Notes under the pieces: generated by a model
The model's database searches: none
What the model was told of the DNA's origin: nothing
What the model saw: only the letters and a program-made list of their open reading frames with translations
Source: Pelagibacteraceae bacterium TMED65
GTDB lineage: Bacteria > Pseudomonadota > Alphaproteobacteria > TMED127
Direction of reading: 5' to 3'
Length of the DNA stretch: 19,624 nucleotides
Assembly: GCA_002167215.1 (NCBI GenBank)
Contig: NHDS01000025.1
Coordinates: 20,873 to 40,496 of the forward strand
Part shown: piece after piece, positions 6,151 through 14,443 of the stretch
How positions within the stretch are numbered: the first letter of the stretch is position 1
Layout: every line of letters begins with the position of its first letter
Program-made: the position numbers and the translations under genes

Positions 6151-8311
6151 GTATATTTTTTTATTTATTTTATTATTCCATGACATTTGCAATTCAAATG
6201 ACGAATTAGAAATATCTGCAGATCAATTTACTTATGATAAAGATAATACAAGAATTTATGCTACTGGTGACGTCAAAATTATAGACGATCAATTTAAATT
6301 AAATGCAGATAAGGTTTTTCTCAATAATTCAACAAACGTGCTGTCAGCCAGAGACAATGTAACCATCTTCAATTCAGATGGTTCCATCCTAAAAGCAAAA
6401 AAAATTGTAGCTGATCAAGATCTAAAAAATGCAATTATAGAAGATAATTTTTTATATATTCCATCAGCACCTTTCAATGAAAAAGAAAATTTTTTACGAC
6501 TTGCTGCAAAAAAAGTTGAAAGGAGAGGTGACTATTGGGAAAAACTTGAAAGTGGGGTTTTTACTGCTTGTGAAATATGTTATAATGCTAAAACCAATAA
6601 ATTTGACCCACCTCTTATTCAATTAAGAGCAAAAAAGATAATACATGATAAAAAATCTTTGGATGTCAAATACTTCGATACATTCGTTGATTTTAAAGGA
6701 AAAAGTGTCTTCTACCTTCCATATTTCTCTCACGCGTCACCTTTAGTAAAAAGAAAAGCAGGTTTTATATCACCAACATTTCTTCAAAATTATTATTTTG
6801 GACTATCAACTGAAATTCCTTATTATTATCCGTTCAGTGATCATCATGATATGACAATAAAACCAAGATTTTCTCAAAAAAAAAATCCATCAGTACTGAT
6901 TGAGCATCGAAAAAATTTTTTTAATGGAGAAATAGTTTCAGAGATAAGTGGAACAATAGAGAAAAAAAAAAAAAAGGATACCATTAAAGAAAATAAAAAA
7001 AGAGGTCATTTCAGATCGCAAGGGAATTTTGATTTAAAAAAAGATATTTCACTAGCGTTTAAAATAGACAGGACCACAGATAGAAATTATCTAAATACTT
7101 ATAAATATGGATACACTGATAACCTAGAGTCCTTTATTAAATTAAAAAATAGTAGAAATTTAAATTTCTACAGTATTGAATCTTATTTATTTCAAGATCT
7201 AAGAAAGGATATCAACCAAAAAGCAATTCCCAAAATTCTTCCAAGATTTAGAATAGATTTGAACTCAAATAAAACATTAAATTTTCTTAATTATGAAACT
7301 AGAATCGAAGCAGTAAATTTAAGTAGAACTGAAGGTAATGAGTCAAAAAAATTCTTTGTTAATCAAAATATTTTTTTTCCAACAATCTTTAGAGATGGCA
7401 CACTAATGAATCTAGGTCTTCACTTAAATGCCGGCTTATATCATATAGAAAAATATGTTAATCCAAAAACTGGGAAGTTTCAATTTACTGACTTTGAATC
7501 AACTTTTTTTCCACAATTATCTGTAGAGTTAGCAAAACCTTACATTAAAAAAACTTCTAGATTTAAAACTATCATTAAACCACAAGTTTTGTTTTTGAAA
7601 TCTACTTTAGATGCCTTCAACAGAGATATTCCAGATGAATCTAATGTCAACAACTTTGAACTTGATTATTATGATCTTTTCGATAGAAATCGTTTATCAG
7701 GTAATGATAGATTTGATAACTTAACAAGATTAGATTATGGTATTTCATTGTTAAAACAATCTATGGCTACGAATGTTTCAAGCAAAATTGGTATTGCTCA
7801 GAGTTATCAATTTGAGAATCATAAATATTTACCAAAGAATTCAGGTATTAACGATAAATTTTCTAATATTCTCGCAAATATTGAGATATCGCCAAGTCAA
7901 TCAATAAAAATAAATTCTTTTTTTTCAGTAGATAAGGATAATTTTTCTATAAAAAATGCTTATTCAAGCCTGATGTTTAACATAAAAGAAACCTATCTTG
8001 CTATTAATAACATCAGAGCTCCTGCCGTAATTTCAAGTGATGGAGCTAATCTTATTGAATCAAAAAATCAATTTAACTTTTCCTTTGAGCAAAAATTTTC
8101 AGAATTCTGGTCCTTTACTACATCTTCAACATTTGATAAAAAAAACAGAATTAAGTTTCATGATATCAATACTAAAATTAAATATGAGGATGAATGTGTT
8201 GGTTTTTCATTTAATTGGAAAAGGCAATACACTCACAACCCTGAAGATCCAACTTCAAATAGTTTCCTTTTTTTATTTTCACTTAAAGAAATTATGGAAA
8301 ATGATATTTAA
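6143..8311 (+). CDS. lptD: LPS-assembly protein LptD (outer-membrane translocon)
   Basis: LptD inserts lipopolysaccharide into the outer leaflet of the outer membrane, working with the lipoprotein LptE (not in this window). The 722-residue protein begins with a hydrophobic signal sequence (about 1-18). A periplasmic OstA-type beta-jellyroll follows (about 22-125: ISADQFTYDKDNTRIYATGD). After it come a TACEIC motif with Cys143 and Cys146, the LPYFSHASPLVKRKAGF entry into the barrel, and a long beta-barrel to the end. One more cysteine, Cys685, lies near the C-terminus, as in the interdomain disulfide arrangement known for LptD. I choose ATG 6143; a TTG two codons earlier is possible. A run of 14 A at 6962-6975 encodes five lysines. 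The gene overlaps lptG by 8 nt and surA by 11 nt. Confidence 0.93.
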   Translation: MVRYIFLFILLFHDICNSNDELEISADQFTYDKDNTRIYATGDVKIIDDQFKLNADKVFLNNSTNVLSARDNVTIFNSDGSILKAKKIVADQDLKNAIIEDNFLYIPSAPFNEKENFLRLAAKKVERRGDYWEKLESGVFTACEICYNAKTNKFDPPLIQLRAKKIIHDKKSLDVKYFDTFVDFKGKSVFYLPYFSHASPLVKRKAGFISPTFLQNYYFGLSTEIPYYYPFSDHHDMTIKPRFSQKKNPSVLIEHRKNFFNGEIVSEISGTIEKKKKKDTIKENKKRGHFRSQGNFDLKKDISLAFKIDRTTDRNYLNTYKYGYTDNLESFIKLKNSRNLNFYSIESYLFQDLRKDINQKAIPKILPRFRIDLNSNKTLNFLNYETRIEAVNLSRTEGNESKKFFVNQNIFFPTIFRDGTLMNLGLHLNAGLYHIEKYVNPKTGKFQFTDFESTFFPQLSVELAKPYIKKTSRFKTIIKPQVLFLKSTLDAFNRDIPDESNVNNFELDYYDLFDRNRLSGNDRFDNLTRLDYGISLLKQSMATNVSSKIGIAQSYQFENHKYLPKNSGINDKFSNILANIEISPSQSIKINSFFSVDKDNFSIKNAYSSLMFNIKETYLAINNIRAPAVISSDGANLIESKNQFNFSFEQKFSEFWSFTTSSTFDKKNRIKFHDINTKIKYEDECVGFSFNWKRQYTHNPEDPTSNSFLFLFSLKEIMENDI
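6962..6975 (+). repeat. homopolymer A14 inside lptD
   Basis: Fourteen consecutive A bases encode four AAA codons plus the first two bases of an AAG lysine codon. The reading frame is intact at this length. Tracts of this size are known to cause polymerase slippage, so single-base length variants would frameshift the outer-membrane protein about 38% of the way in. Confidence 0.9.
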
Positions 8312-9530
8312 AGTAACAGCACTAATAATAGTTAGTTTTTTTTGTCTTTTCTCTATAGTGAAGCCGTTAAATGCCGAAGAAAAGTTTGAAGCCTTAATCG
8401 CATCTGTTAACTCAGAAGCAATCACTACATATGATCTTTCACAAAGAATTAAGCTAGTACTTAAATCATTAAACCTTAACGATAACATTAAAAATAGAGA
8501 CTCAGTCAGAGACAGAGTCTTAGAGTTATTGATTATTGAAAAATTAAAAAAAAATGAAGCTCAAAAAGCCCAAATTGATGCAGAAAAAAGTGAAGTAATT
8601 GAATTTGCTTCTGTTGTTTATAATTTTCCAATTGAGGAATTTAGTGAATTTAAATCTTTTCTTGAAGATGAAAATATTGATTTTTCGATTGTCTTGGAAC
8701 AACTTAAAACAGAGTTGGTATGGAAAAAATTTTCTCAACAAAGATTTTCATCAAAAATTACAATTAATAGTGTTGATATAGATGCTATAATAAACAACTA
8801 TAAAAATAAATTTGGGAAGGTTGAATACAATTATTCTGAAATACTTTTACTAAATAATAGTTTAAACAATTGGCAATCATCTAAAAAAAAAATGGATATT
8901 GTTTTATCTCTACTAGATTCCGGAACTTCTTTCGACATGCTAGCCAATAAATTTAGTGATACAAGTCCTCAAGGAAATAATAATAAAGCCTCAGGGTGGA
9001 TTTTAGAGGATAATATTGATATAGAAACAAGAAATATTTTAGAGAAAATGAAAATAGGTGAAATAAAAAAAAATATTAGAATTAACAATGGATATAAAAT
9101 AATAAAACTCAACAAAAAAAGAAGATTTGGAGATGAACAAGTTAAGTTCTCTTTTTTGAAGTTTTCATCATTTGATGAAATGAAAATCATGAGTATCAAA
9201 GGTATTGAAATAGGGTGTAACAAATTTGATGAAAAGGGATTAAGTAAAGATATTAAATATCTAAAAATACAAGATATTCTTGCTAAAGATTTATCAGAGG
9301 ATTTTTTATATCAAATAAAAAATACTGAAGAAAATAATTTTACTTCAGCATTCGAGGTAAGTGGAGAATACAATATACTTTACATTTGCGAAAAAAATGA
9401 ATCTGAAATGAAAGCTATTCCAAGAGATATTGTTGAGAGACAGGCTTTTTCAAAAAAGTTTAATCAACTTTCAAATACTTATATTTCTAATATTAGAAAA
9501 AGTGCAAATATAAAATTCTTTAACAAATGA
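8301..9530 (+). CDS. surA: SurA-like periplasmic chaperone / peptidylprolyl isomerase
   Basis: A periplasmic chaperone that escorts outer-membrane proteins, LptD among them, to the barrel-assembly machine. I start at ATG 8301, preceded by GGAA. This gives 409 residues with a clear signal peptide ending at about PLNA (residue 25). The frame is open further upstream, but there it only shadows lptD. The SurA N-terminal domain runs from VNSEAITTYDLSQRI (about 36-50) to about 165. One parvulin-type domain spans about 176-272: YNYSEILLL, a GTSFDMLANKFSDTSPQG segment, SGWI and a C-terminal GYKIIKL strand. The remaining part (about 280-409) is divergent and may be a degenerate second domain. The start overlaps lptD by 11 nt and the stop overlaps the pdxA start as ATGA. 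Confidence 0.86.
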   Translation: MIFKVTALIIVSFFCLFSIVKPLNAEEKFEALIASVNSEAITTYDLSQRIKLVLKSLNLNDNIKNRDSVRDRVLELLIIEKLKKNEAQKAQIDAEKSEVIEFASVVYNFPIEEFSEFKSFLEDENIDFSIVLEQLKTELVWKKFSQQRFSSKITINSVDIDAIINNYKNKFGKVEYNYSEILLLNNSLNNWQSSKKKMDIVLSLLDSGTSFDMLANKFSDTSPQGNNNKASGWILEDNIDIETRNILEKMKIGEIKKNIRINNGYKIIKLNKKRRFGDEQVKFSFLKFSSFDEMKIMSIKGIEIGCNKFDEKGLSKDIKYLKIQDILAKDLSEDFLYQIKNTEENNFTSAFEVSGEYNILYICEKNESEMKAIPRDIVERQAFSKKFNQLSNTYISNIRKSANIKFFNK

Positions 9531-10558
9531 GATATTTAGAAAAACCCATTGCCGTTTCCATGGGAGAGCCATCTGGAGTGGCCTCAGAATTAATTATTAA
9601 AGCTTGGCTTAAAAGAAAAATCTACAAGATACCTCCTTTTATCCTAGTAGATGATCTTTACAAACTAACTAAATTAAATAAGTTATTTAAACTGAATGCA
9701 AAATTTCGTGTGATTTCGAAAAATGATGAGATACATGATTTCTTTCACAATGAAATTCCTGTAATTGATATCAAAGCAAAAATAAATCTCAATTTAGGGA
9801 ATAGTAACAAAAAAAATAATAAATATGTCATTGAATCTATTAAAAAGTCATTTGAATTAGTTTATAGTGGACAATGTTCAAGCCTTATCACATTACCGGT
9901 TTGTAAAAAGACACTAAAAAAAGATAAGTTTAATTTTAATGGTCAAACAGAATTTTTAGCGCATTTAACAAAAAAAAAATCTGGAATAAAACATAATGAA
10001 ATAATGATACTTTCTACCACTAAACCTGTAGATAGAGGAGTTAATTTGATAGTGGGGTTGGTTACTACACATATTCCTTTAAGCAAAATTCATAAAAATA
10101 TTAATAAAAAAGTAGTCTTAGAAAAAATTGTCTCATTCAAAAAGTCTCTAGAAAAAATCTGGAAGCTAAAATCTCCCAAAATTGCTGTCACTAGCATTAA
10201 TCCTCATGCTGGAGAAGGTGGTCTTATTGGTAATGAAGAAATTACAACAATAAAACCAATTCTAAATAGTTGTAAAAAAGTTGGAATTAAAGTGATAGGT
10301 CCCATAAGCGCAGATTCGTGCTTTCACAAAAAAAGTCGAGAAAAATATGATGGAATTCTTTGTTTTTATCATGACCAGGGGTTAATACCAGTAAAAACTA
10401 TTGATTTTAATAATTCAATAAATGTGACAGGTGGTCTTCCATTTATAAGGGTTTCACCAGATCATGGACCAGCCTTTGATATCGCAGGACAAAACAAAGC
10501 ATCTGTTGAAAGTTTAATAGCATGTTTTAAATTTCTAAAGGAAGTCCCAAAAAAATGA
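9527..10558 (+). CDS. pdxA: 4-hydroxythreonine-4-phosphate dehydrogenase
   Basis: A cytosolic, NAD- and metal-dependent enzyme that oxidises and decarboxylates 4-phosphohydroxy-threonine in the DXP-dependent vitamin B6 pathway. The 343-residue length is typical. It opens with PIAVSMGEPSGVASELI, the family start. Metal ligands appear as His182 (TTHIPLSKIH), His227 (NPHAGEGG) and His282 (CFYHDQGLIPVK), matching E. coli PdxA His166, His211 and His266. GQTEFLAHL (about 139-147) and GGLPFIRVSPDHGPAFDIAG (about 302-321) complete the signature. It is joined to surA and rsmA by 4-nt ATGA overlaps, and the surA-pdxA-rsmA order is widely conserved in proteobacteria. Confidence 0.97.
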   Translation: MRYLEKPIAVSMGEPSGVASELIIKAWLKRKIYKIPPFILVDDLYKLTKLNKLFKLNAKFRVISKNDEIHDFFHNEIPVIDIKAKINLNLGNSNKKNNKYVIESIKKSFELVYSGQCSSLITLPVCKKTLKKDKFNFNGQTEFLAHLTKKKSGIKHNEIMILSTTKPVDRGVNLIVGLVTTHIPLSKIHKNINKKVVLEKIVSFKKSLEKIWKLKSPKIAVTSINPHAGEGGLIGNEEITTIKPILNSCKKVGIKVIGPISADSCFHKKSREKYDGILCFYHDQGLIPVKTIDFNNSINVTGGLPFIRVSPDHGPAFDIAGQNKASVESLIACFKFLKEVPKK

Positions 10559-11328
10559 AATTTAGTTTCAAAAAAAGTCTAGGACAACATTTCTTGAGAG
10601 ATAAAGAAACCTTAAATAAAATTGTGTTTTTAAGAGATATTAAGGACCAGGTTATTGTTGAAATCGGACCTGGTGATGGTGCTCTCACGAAGATGATACT
10701 TAATCAAAATCCAAAAAAACTAGTTATTATTGAAAAAGACAAATCACTAAAAAAGTATTTGGAAAACATTAAGAAAAACCATCCAGATAAATTAAAAATA
10801 ATATATGATGATGCTTTGAGATTCGATTTTCAAAAGATTGATGCAAATAAATTAATTATGATTGCTAATTTACCTTATAATATAGCGAGCACTTTATTAA
10901 TTGGACTTATTCAAAGGTTTAAACACTTTCAAAGATTAATAGTAATGGTTCAGAGGGAAGTTGCAGAGCGTTTATCAGCAAGAGTTTCTACAAAATCTTA
11001 CGGAAGGATTTCTGTTTTAATGCAGTTACATAGCGATATAAAAAAATGTTTTGATGTTTCTCCTGAAAAATTTATACCTCAACCTAATGTATTTTCTTCA
11101 GTCATTGAAATTATTCCTAATAAAAAAAAAGAATTTAATTTTTACAATCTAGACAAAGTTTTAAAAATATCATTCTCGAAGCGTAGAAAAACAATTAAAA
11201 ATAATCTTAAAGAAATTGAAAATTTCTCTGAAAAAGAAATTCAAGATTTTGGAATACACCCAAAATCTAGACCTCAGGACATAAGTCCTGAAAATTACGT
11301 AAAATTGTCTAATTATCTATTTAAGTAA
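10555..11328 (+). CDS. rsmA: 16S rRNA (adenine1518-N6/adenine1519-N6)-dimethyltransferase
   Basis: KsgA/RsmA dimethylates two adjacent adenosines near the 3' end of 16S rRNA using S-adenosylmethionine, a late small-subunit maturation step. The 257-residue protein shows LGQHFLRD (about 9-16), the SAM-binding VEIGPGDGALT (about 35-45), an acidic residue at the end of strand 2 (IIEKD), YDDALRFDF, and the catalytic NLPYNIAS motif (105-112). VQREVAERL and the FSKRRKTIKNNL C-terminal region complete the family. The start overlaps the pdxA stop as ATGA. The last 12 nt overlap the 3' end of gmk on the other strand, so there is no room for a terminator between the two convergent operons. Confidence 0.97.
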   Translation: MKFSFKKSLGQHFLRDKETLNKIVFLRDIKDQVIVEIGPGDGALTKMILNQNPKKLVIIEKDKSLKKYLENIKKNHPDKLKIIYDDALRFDFQKIDANKLIMIANLPYNIASTLLIGLIQRFKHFQRLIVMVQREVAERLSARVSTKSYGRISVLMQLHSDIKKCFDVSPEKFIPQPNVFSSVIEIIPNKKKEFNFYNLDKVLKISFSKRRKTIKNNLKEIENFSEKEIQDFGIHPKSRPQDISPENYVKLSNYLFK

Positions 11329-11943
11329 TTTATCAATAAAATCATAAATAAATTTTTGTCTGCTTCTTCTTTTTCTCTCGACATTAAGAATAGTAATTAT
11401 TTCAGCAATACATTGATTTAATTCTTTGTTTACAAGAACATAATCGTACTCAATCCAGTGACTTATTTCTGATTTTGCTTTGCTCATCCTTTTACTAACA
11501 ATATCATTGCTATCCTCTGCTCTTTTTTTTAATCTTTTTAACAGTTCATTATTACTCGGGGGTAATATAAAAATTGATACAACATCATTTTTTGAAAAGT
11601 CTGATAATTTTTGAGCACCTTGCCAGTCAATATCAAAAATCATATCCTGGCCCATTGCTAAATTTTCTTCTATCGTGGTTTTGGGGGTTCCATACCAATG
11701 ATCAAAAACATTTGCGTACTCAATAAAAAAGTTTTCTTTTTTTAAAGAATCAAATTTTTGCTGAGAAATAAAAAAATAGTCTACCCCATCTTTTTCGCTT
11801 CTTCTTTTTGGTCTAGTTGTAAACGAAATTGACATAGAAATTTTTTTATCTAAGGTGACAATCTTTTTACACAGGGTAGTTTTTCCAGCTCCTGAAGGAG
11901 AGGATAAAACAAGCATTAAACCTTTTCTTGAACTTTTATTCAC
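11317..11943 (-). CDS. gmk: guanylate kinase
   Basis: Phosphorylates GMP to GDP with ATP in the cytosol. The 208 residues fit the family. Near the N-terminus LVLSSPSGAGKTT gives the Walker A loop with Lys21. ISFTTRPKRRSEKDGVDYFF is the GMP-binding segment, IEYANVFDHWYGTP follows, and DIDWQGAQKL carries the usual acidic strand. The C-terminus VERKRRSRQKF is basic and lysine-rich. The start overlaps the mltG stop as ATGA, and gmk is the last gene of the fatty-acid/mltG set. Many alphaproteobacteria have yicC between mltG and gmk; here the two are directly joined. Confidence 0.97.
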   Translation of the reverse strand: MNKSSRKGLMLVLSSPSGAGKTTLCKKIVTLDKKISMSISFTTRPKRRSEKDGVDYFFISQQKFDSLKKENFFIEYANVFDHWYGTPKTTIEENLAMGQDMIFDIDWQGAQKLSDFSKNDVVSIFILPPSNNELLKRLKKRAEDSNDIVSKRMSKAKSEISHWIEYDYVLVNKELNQCIAEIITILNVERKRRSRQKFIYDFIDKLLK

Positions 11944-12884
11944 TTTTTTCTCAATTTTTGAACTTTTTTTATATTTTGTAAATGTTGTTTGTAAGTAGAG
12001 GAAAAAATATGACCACCATCTTTAAAATTAGAAACAAAATATAAATAATCACTATTTGAGGGATTAATTGTAGCATATAAAGAGTCTATTCCAGGAAAAC
12101 AGATCGGTGATGGAGGTAGGCCTTTATTTACATAGGTATTGTATTTCGATTTAATTTTTAAGTCTCTTCTTAATAACTTTCTATCCATTTTGCTTTTACC
12201 GTTTGTAATAGCATATACTACTGTTGGGTCTGATTGAAGTTTCATATTCTTTTTAAATCTATTATAAAAAACACCTGATATGATAGGTTTTTCAATTTTT
12301 TTTGAAGTTTCTTTTTCAATTATTGAAGCAAGAATAAACATCTCAGAAATGTTTTGGATACTAATTTCAATGTTTCGAGATGCCCAAATTCTGTCTGAAA
12401 TTTGGCTGCTTTTCTTTACTATCTTTTCTAGGATTATTTTAGGATTATCAGAGAATTTATAAAAGTATGTATTAGCAATTATGTTTTCAGGAATATCACT
12501 CATACTCAACTTAAAATCATCTCCTAAGCTATTTAAATTATTTAAAAGATCAAATTTTGTAGTACCTTCGACAATGGTAATTTTTCGATCAAGAGATTTT
12601 CCTTCCTTTAGCTTATTAAGAATTTTGTTGATTGAATAAGCACCCTCAAATTTATATTCTCCGTATTTTAGTTTTTTTTCTGATAAATTTAATTTTGCCC
12701 AGATAATAAAAAAATTTTTATTTCTTATAAGATCTTCATCTGAAAGAATTTCAGAAATTTGACCTAATTTCATTCCAGGCTCAATAATAATTGTTCTTCC
12801 ATCTAAAATTTCTTTTTCTTTAAAAAAAAATAAAAATAAAAAGTTAACAAAAATTATGAGTAATAAAAAAAAATGTCTAATCAC
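11940..12884 (-). CDS. mltG: endolytic peptidoglycan transglycosylase MltG
   Basis: An inner-membrane enzyme (YceG/MltG family) that cleaves nascent glycan strands and is thought to set their length. The 314-residue protein has one N-terminal helix (about 4-22) and a periplasmic remainder. A LysM-like region spans about 30-100. The YceG domain follows: ITIVEGTTKFDLLNNL, then LASIIEKET with the likely catalytic Glu190 (E. coli Glu218). MKLQSDPTVVYAI, YNTYVNKGLPPSPICFPG and YLYFVSNFKDGGHIFSSTY close the domain. The start codon is GTG at 12884, one base after the fabF TAG, with no visible Shine-Dalgarno, so translation probably depends on coupling to fabF. fabF-mltG adjacency is common in proteobacteria. 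Confidence 0.94.
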   Translation of the reverse strand: MIRHFFLLLIIFVNFLFLFFFKEKEILDGRTIIIEPGMKLGQISEILSDEDLIRNKNFFIIWAKLNLSEKKLKYGEYKFEGAYSINKILNKLKEGKSLDRKITIVEGTTKFDLLNNLNSLGDDFKLSMSDIPENIIANTYFYKFSDNPKIILEKIVKKSSQISDRIWASRNIEISIQNISEMFILASIIEKETSKKIEKPIISGVFYNRFKKNMKLQSDPTVVYAITNGKSKMDRKLLRRDLKIKSKYNTYVNKGLPPSPICFPGIDSLYATINPSNSDYLYFVSNFKDGGHIFSSTYKQHLQNIKKVQKLRKK

Positions 12885-12885
12885 T

Positions 12886-14139
12886 CTAAATTTTTTTAAA
12901 AATTAGTGAAACATTTGTTCCACCAAAACCAAATGAATTTGATAATGCGTATTTAACATTTTTTTTTATACTGATATGTGGAACTAAATTGATACCTTCA
13001 CAATTATCTGAGACTTCATCCAGATTGAGTGTTGGTGGAATAATTCCGTCTTTTAATGACAGAACTGTGAAAATTGACTCTATTGCTCCAGAGGCACCCA
13101 ATAGATGGCCAACTGCAGACTTAGTAGAAGACATGAATATTTTTTTACAATGGGTTGTAAATAGCTTTTTAACAGAATTAAATTCTATTTCGTCCCCTAA
13201 AGGTGTTGATGTGCCATGTGCATTAATATAATCAATTTGATCAATATTTAGCTTTGATTTCTGTAGGGCCATCTTCATTGCTCTAAACCCTCCGTTTCCA
13301 TCGGAGGCCGGGGCTGTAGGATGGTATGCATCACCAGATAAACCATATCCTATGATCTCTCCGTATATTTTGGCTGATCTTTTTTTTGCATGCTCATATT
13401 CCTCTAAAACAAGCATTCCCGATCCCTCAGAAAGAACAAATCCATCTCTATTTCTATCCCACGGCCTAGAGGCTTTTTCAGGTTCACTGTTGAAAGATGT
13501 TGACAAAGCTCGCATAGCACAAAAACCAGCTATACCGAATCTGGTACATGCTGACTCAGTTCCACCTGAAATCATAACATCAGCATCGCCTTGTGCAATC
13601 ATTCTAAAAGAATCACCAATGGCGTGTGCCCCTGATGCACATGCAGTAACAACAGAATGGTTTGGTCCTTTAAAATTGTATTTAATGGAAATATGACCAC
13701 TAGCTAGGTTAATCAAGCATGATGGGATGAAGAAAGGTGATATTTTTCTTGGGCTATTATTCAAATTTTCGGCACTTTTTCTTATTCCATCAAGGCCTCC
13801 AATTCCTGACCCAACCATTACACCTGTTCTAATCGATTGATCCTCGTTTTCAATCTTCCATTGTGAATCATCAATTGCCTCTTTTGCGGCAATTAAAGCA
13901 TACTCTATAAATGGTTCAATCTTCTTTTTTTCTTTTTGTTCGATAACATTTTCTGGGAAAAGATCTTTTTTTCCCTCTAATATAAGCTGTCCACCAATCT
14001 GAGATTTTAAGTCTGAAGTTTCAAATCCAGACAATTTCCTAATTCCGGATTTTGATGATATTAAACTTTTCCAGCAATGTTCGTAGCCATAACCAAGCGG
14101 GCTGCACATCCCTACTCCTGTAACTACTACCCTTCTCAT
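12886..14139 (-). CDS. fabF: beta-ketoacyl-ACP synthase II
   Basis: Condenses malonyl-ACP with acyl-ACP in type II fatty-acid elongation; FabF is the one known for temperature-dependent unsaturated chain elongation. The 417 residues are typical. The catalytic triad is intact: Cys167 in VVTACASGAHAIG, His308 in NAHGTSTPLGD and His345 in GHLLGASGAIES. RRVVVTGVGMCSPLG opens the protein, and SFGFGGTNVSLIF closes it as in the family. The ATG directly abuts the acpP TAA with no spacer and no evident ribosome site, pointing to coupling with acpP. It sits in the order fabD-fabG-acpP-fabF. Confidence 0.97.
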   Translation of the reverse strand: MRRVVVTGVGMCSPLGYGYEHCWKSLISSKSGIRKLSGFETSDLKSQIGGQLILEGKKDLFPENVIEQKEKKKIEPFIEYALIAAKEAIDDSQWKIENEDQSIRTGVMVGSGIGGLDGIRKSAENLNNSPRKISPFFIPSCLINLASGHISIKYNFKGPNHSVVTACASGAHAIGDSFRMIAQGDADVMISGGTESACTRFGIAGFCAMRALSTSFNSEPEKASRPWDRNRDGFVLSEGSGMLVLEEYEHAKKRSAKIYGEIIGYGLSGDAYHPTAPASDGNGGFRAMKMALQKSKLNIDQIDYINAHGTSTPLGDEIEFNSVKKLFTTHCKKIFMSSTKSAVGHLLGASGAIESIFTVLSLKDGIIPPTLNLDEVSDNCEGINLVPHISIKKNVKYALSNSFGFGGTNVSLIFKKI

Positions 14140-14376
14140 TTAATTTTGAGAAGTTTCTATGTGCTCAATTGCTTCTTTAATTGTGGTTATCTTTTCAGCA
14201 ATATCGTCGGGTATTTCAATACTGAACTCCTCTTCAAAAGCCATTACCAACTCGACTGTATCGAGACTATCAGCTCCCAAGTCATCAACAAAGCTTGCGG
14301 ATTCTACCACTTTATCTTTTTCTACTCCAAGATGCTCAACTACTATCTTCTTTACTCTATCAGCTATATCACTCAT
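14140..14376 (-). CDS. acpP: acyl carrier protein
   Basis: Carries growing acyl chains as thioesters on a 4'-phosphopantetheine arm, and supplies acyl groups for phospholipid and lipid A synthesis. The 78-residue acidic protein has the attachment motif [19 protein letters not shown] with Ser37 modified. Its four-helix layout and length are standard. TGAGGAA lies about 6 nt before the ATG (on the minus strand at 14382-14388), a good ribosome site and stronger than those of its neighbours, which fits the high ACP level cells need. A 67-nt gap separates it from fabG, unlike the overlaps elsewhere in this operon, so a separate promoter is possible. Confidence 0.98.
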   Translation of the reverse strand: MSDIADRVKKIVVEHLGVEKDKVVESASFVDDLGADSLDTVELVMAFEEEFSIEIPDDIAEKITTIKEAIEHIETSQN

Positions 14377-14443
14377 ATAAATTCCTCATAATAATGTTTA
14401 TTCAATAATATTAATAAATGTTTTTTTTTTTAAATCAATTATA
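14377..14443 (-). promoter_or_regulatory. fabG-acpP spacer with possible internal acpP promoter
   Basis: This 67-nt spacer is the only sizeable gap in the fab operon. On the minus strand it holds TTGATT (14433-14438) and TATTAA (14411-14416), 16 nt apart, with a run of 11 A between them. The boxes are weak, but the spacing and location suit an extra promoter for acpP. I see no stem-loop terminator here, so readthrough from fabG is expected as well. Confidence 0.25.

Noticed and set aside
8037..8300. N-terminal extension of SurA to 8037
   Set aside because: It is a shadow of lptD in another frame; the signal peptide and ribosome site support ATG 8301.
13352..13696. Long plus-strand frame opposite fabF, and similar antisense frames opposite fabD, fabG and pepA
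   Set aside because: They mirror conserved coding sequence, have no family motifs and no ribosome sites; treated as shadows.
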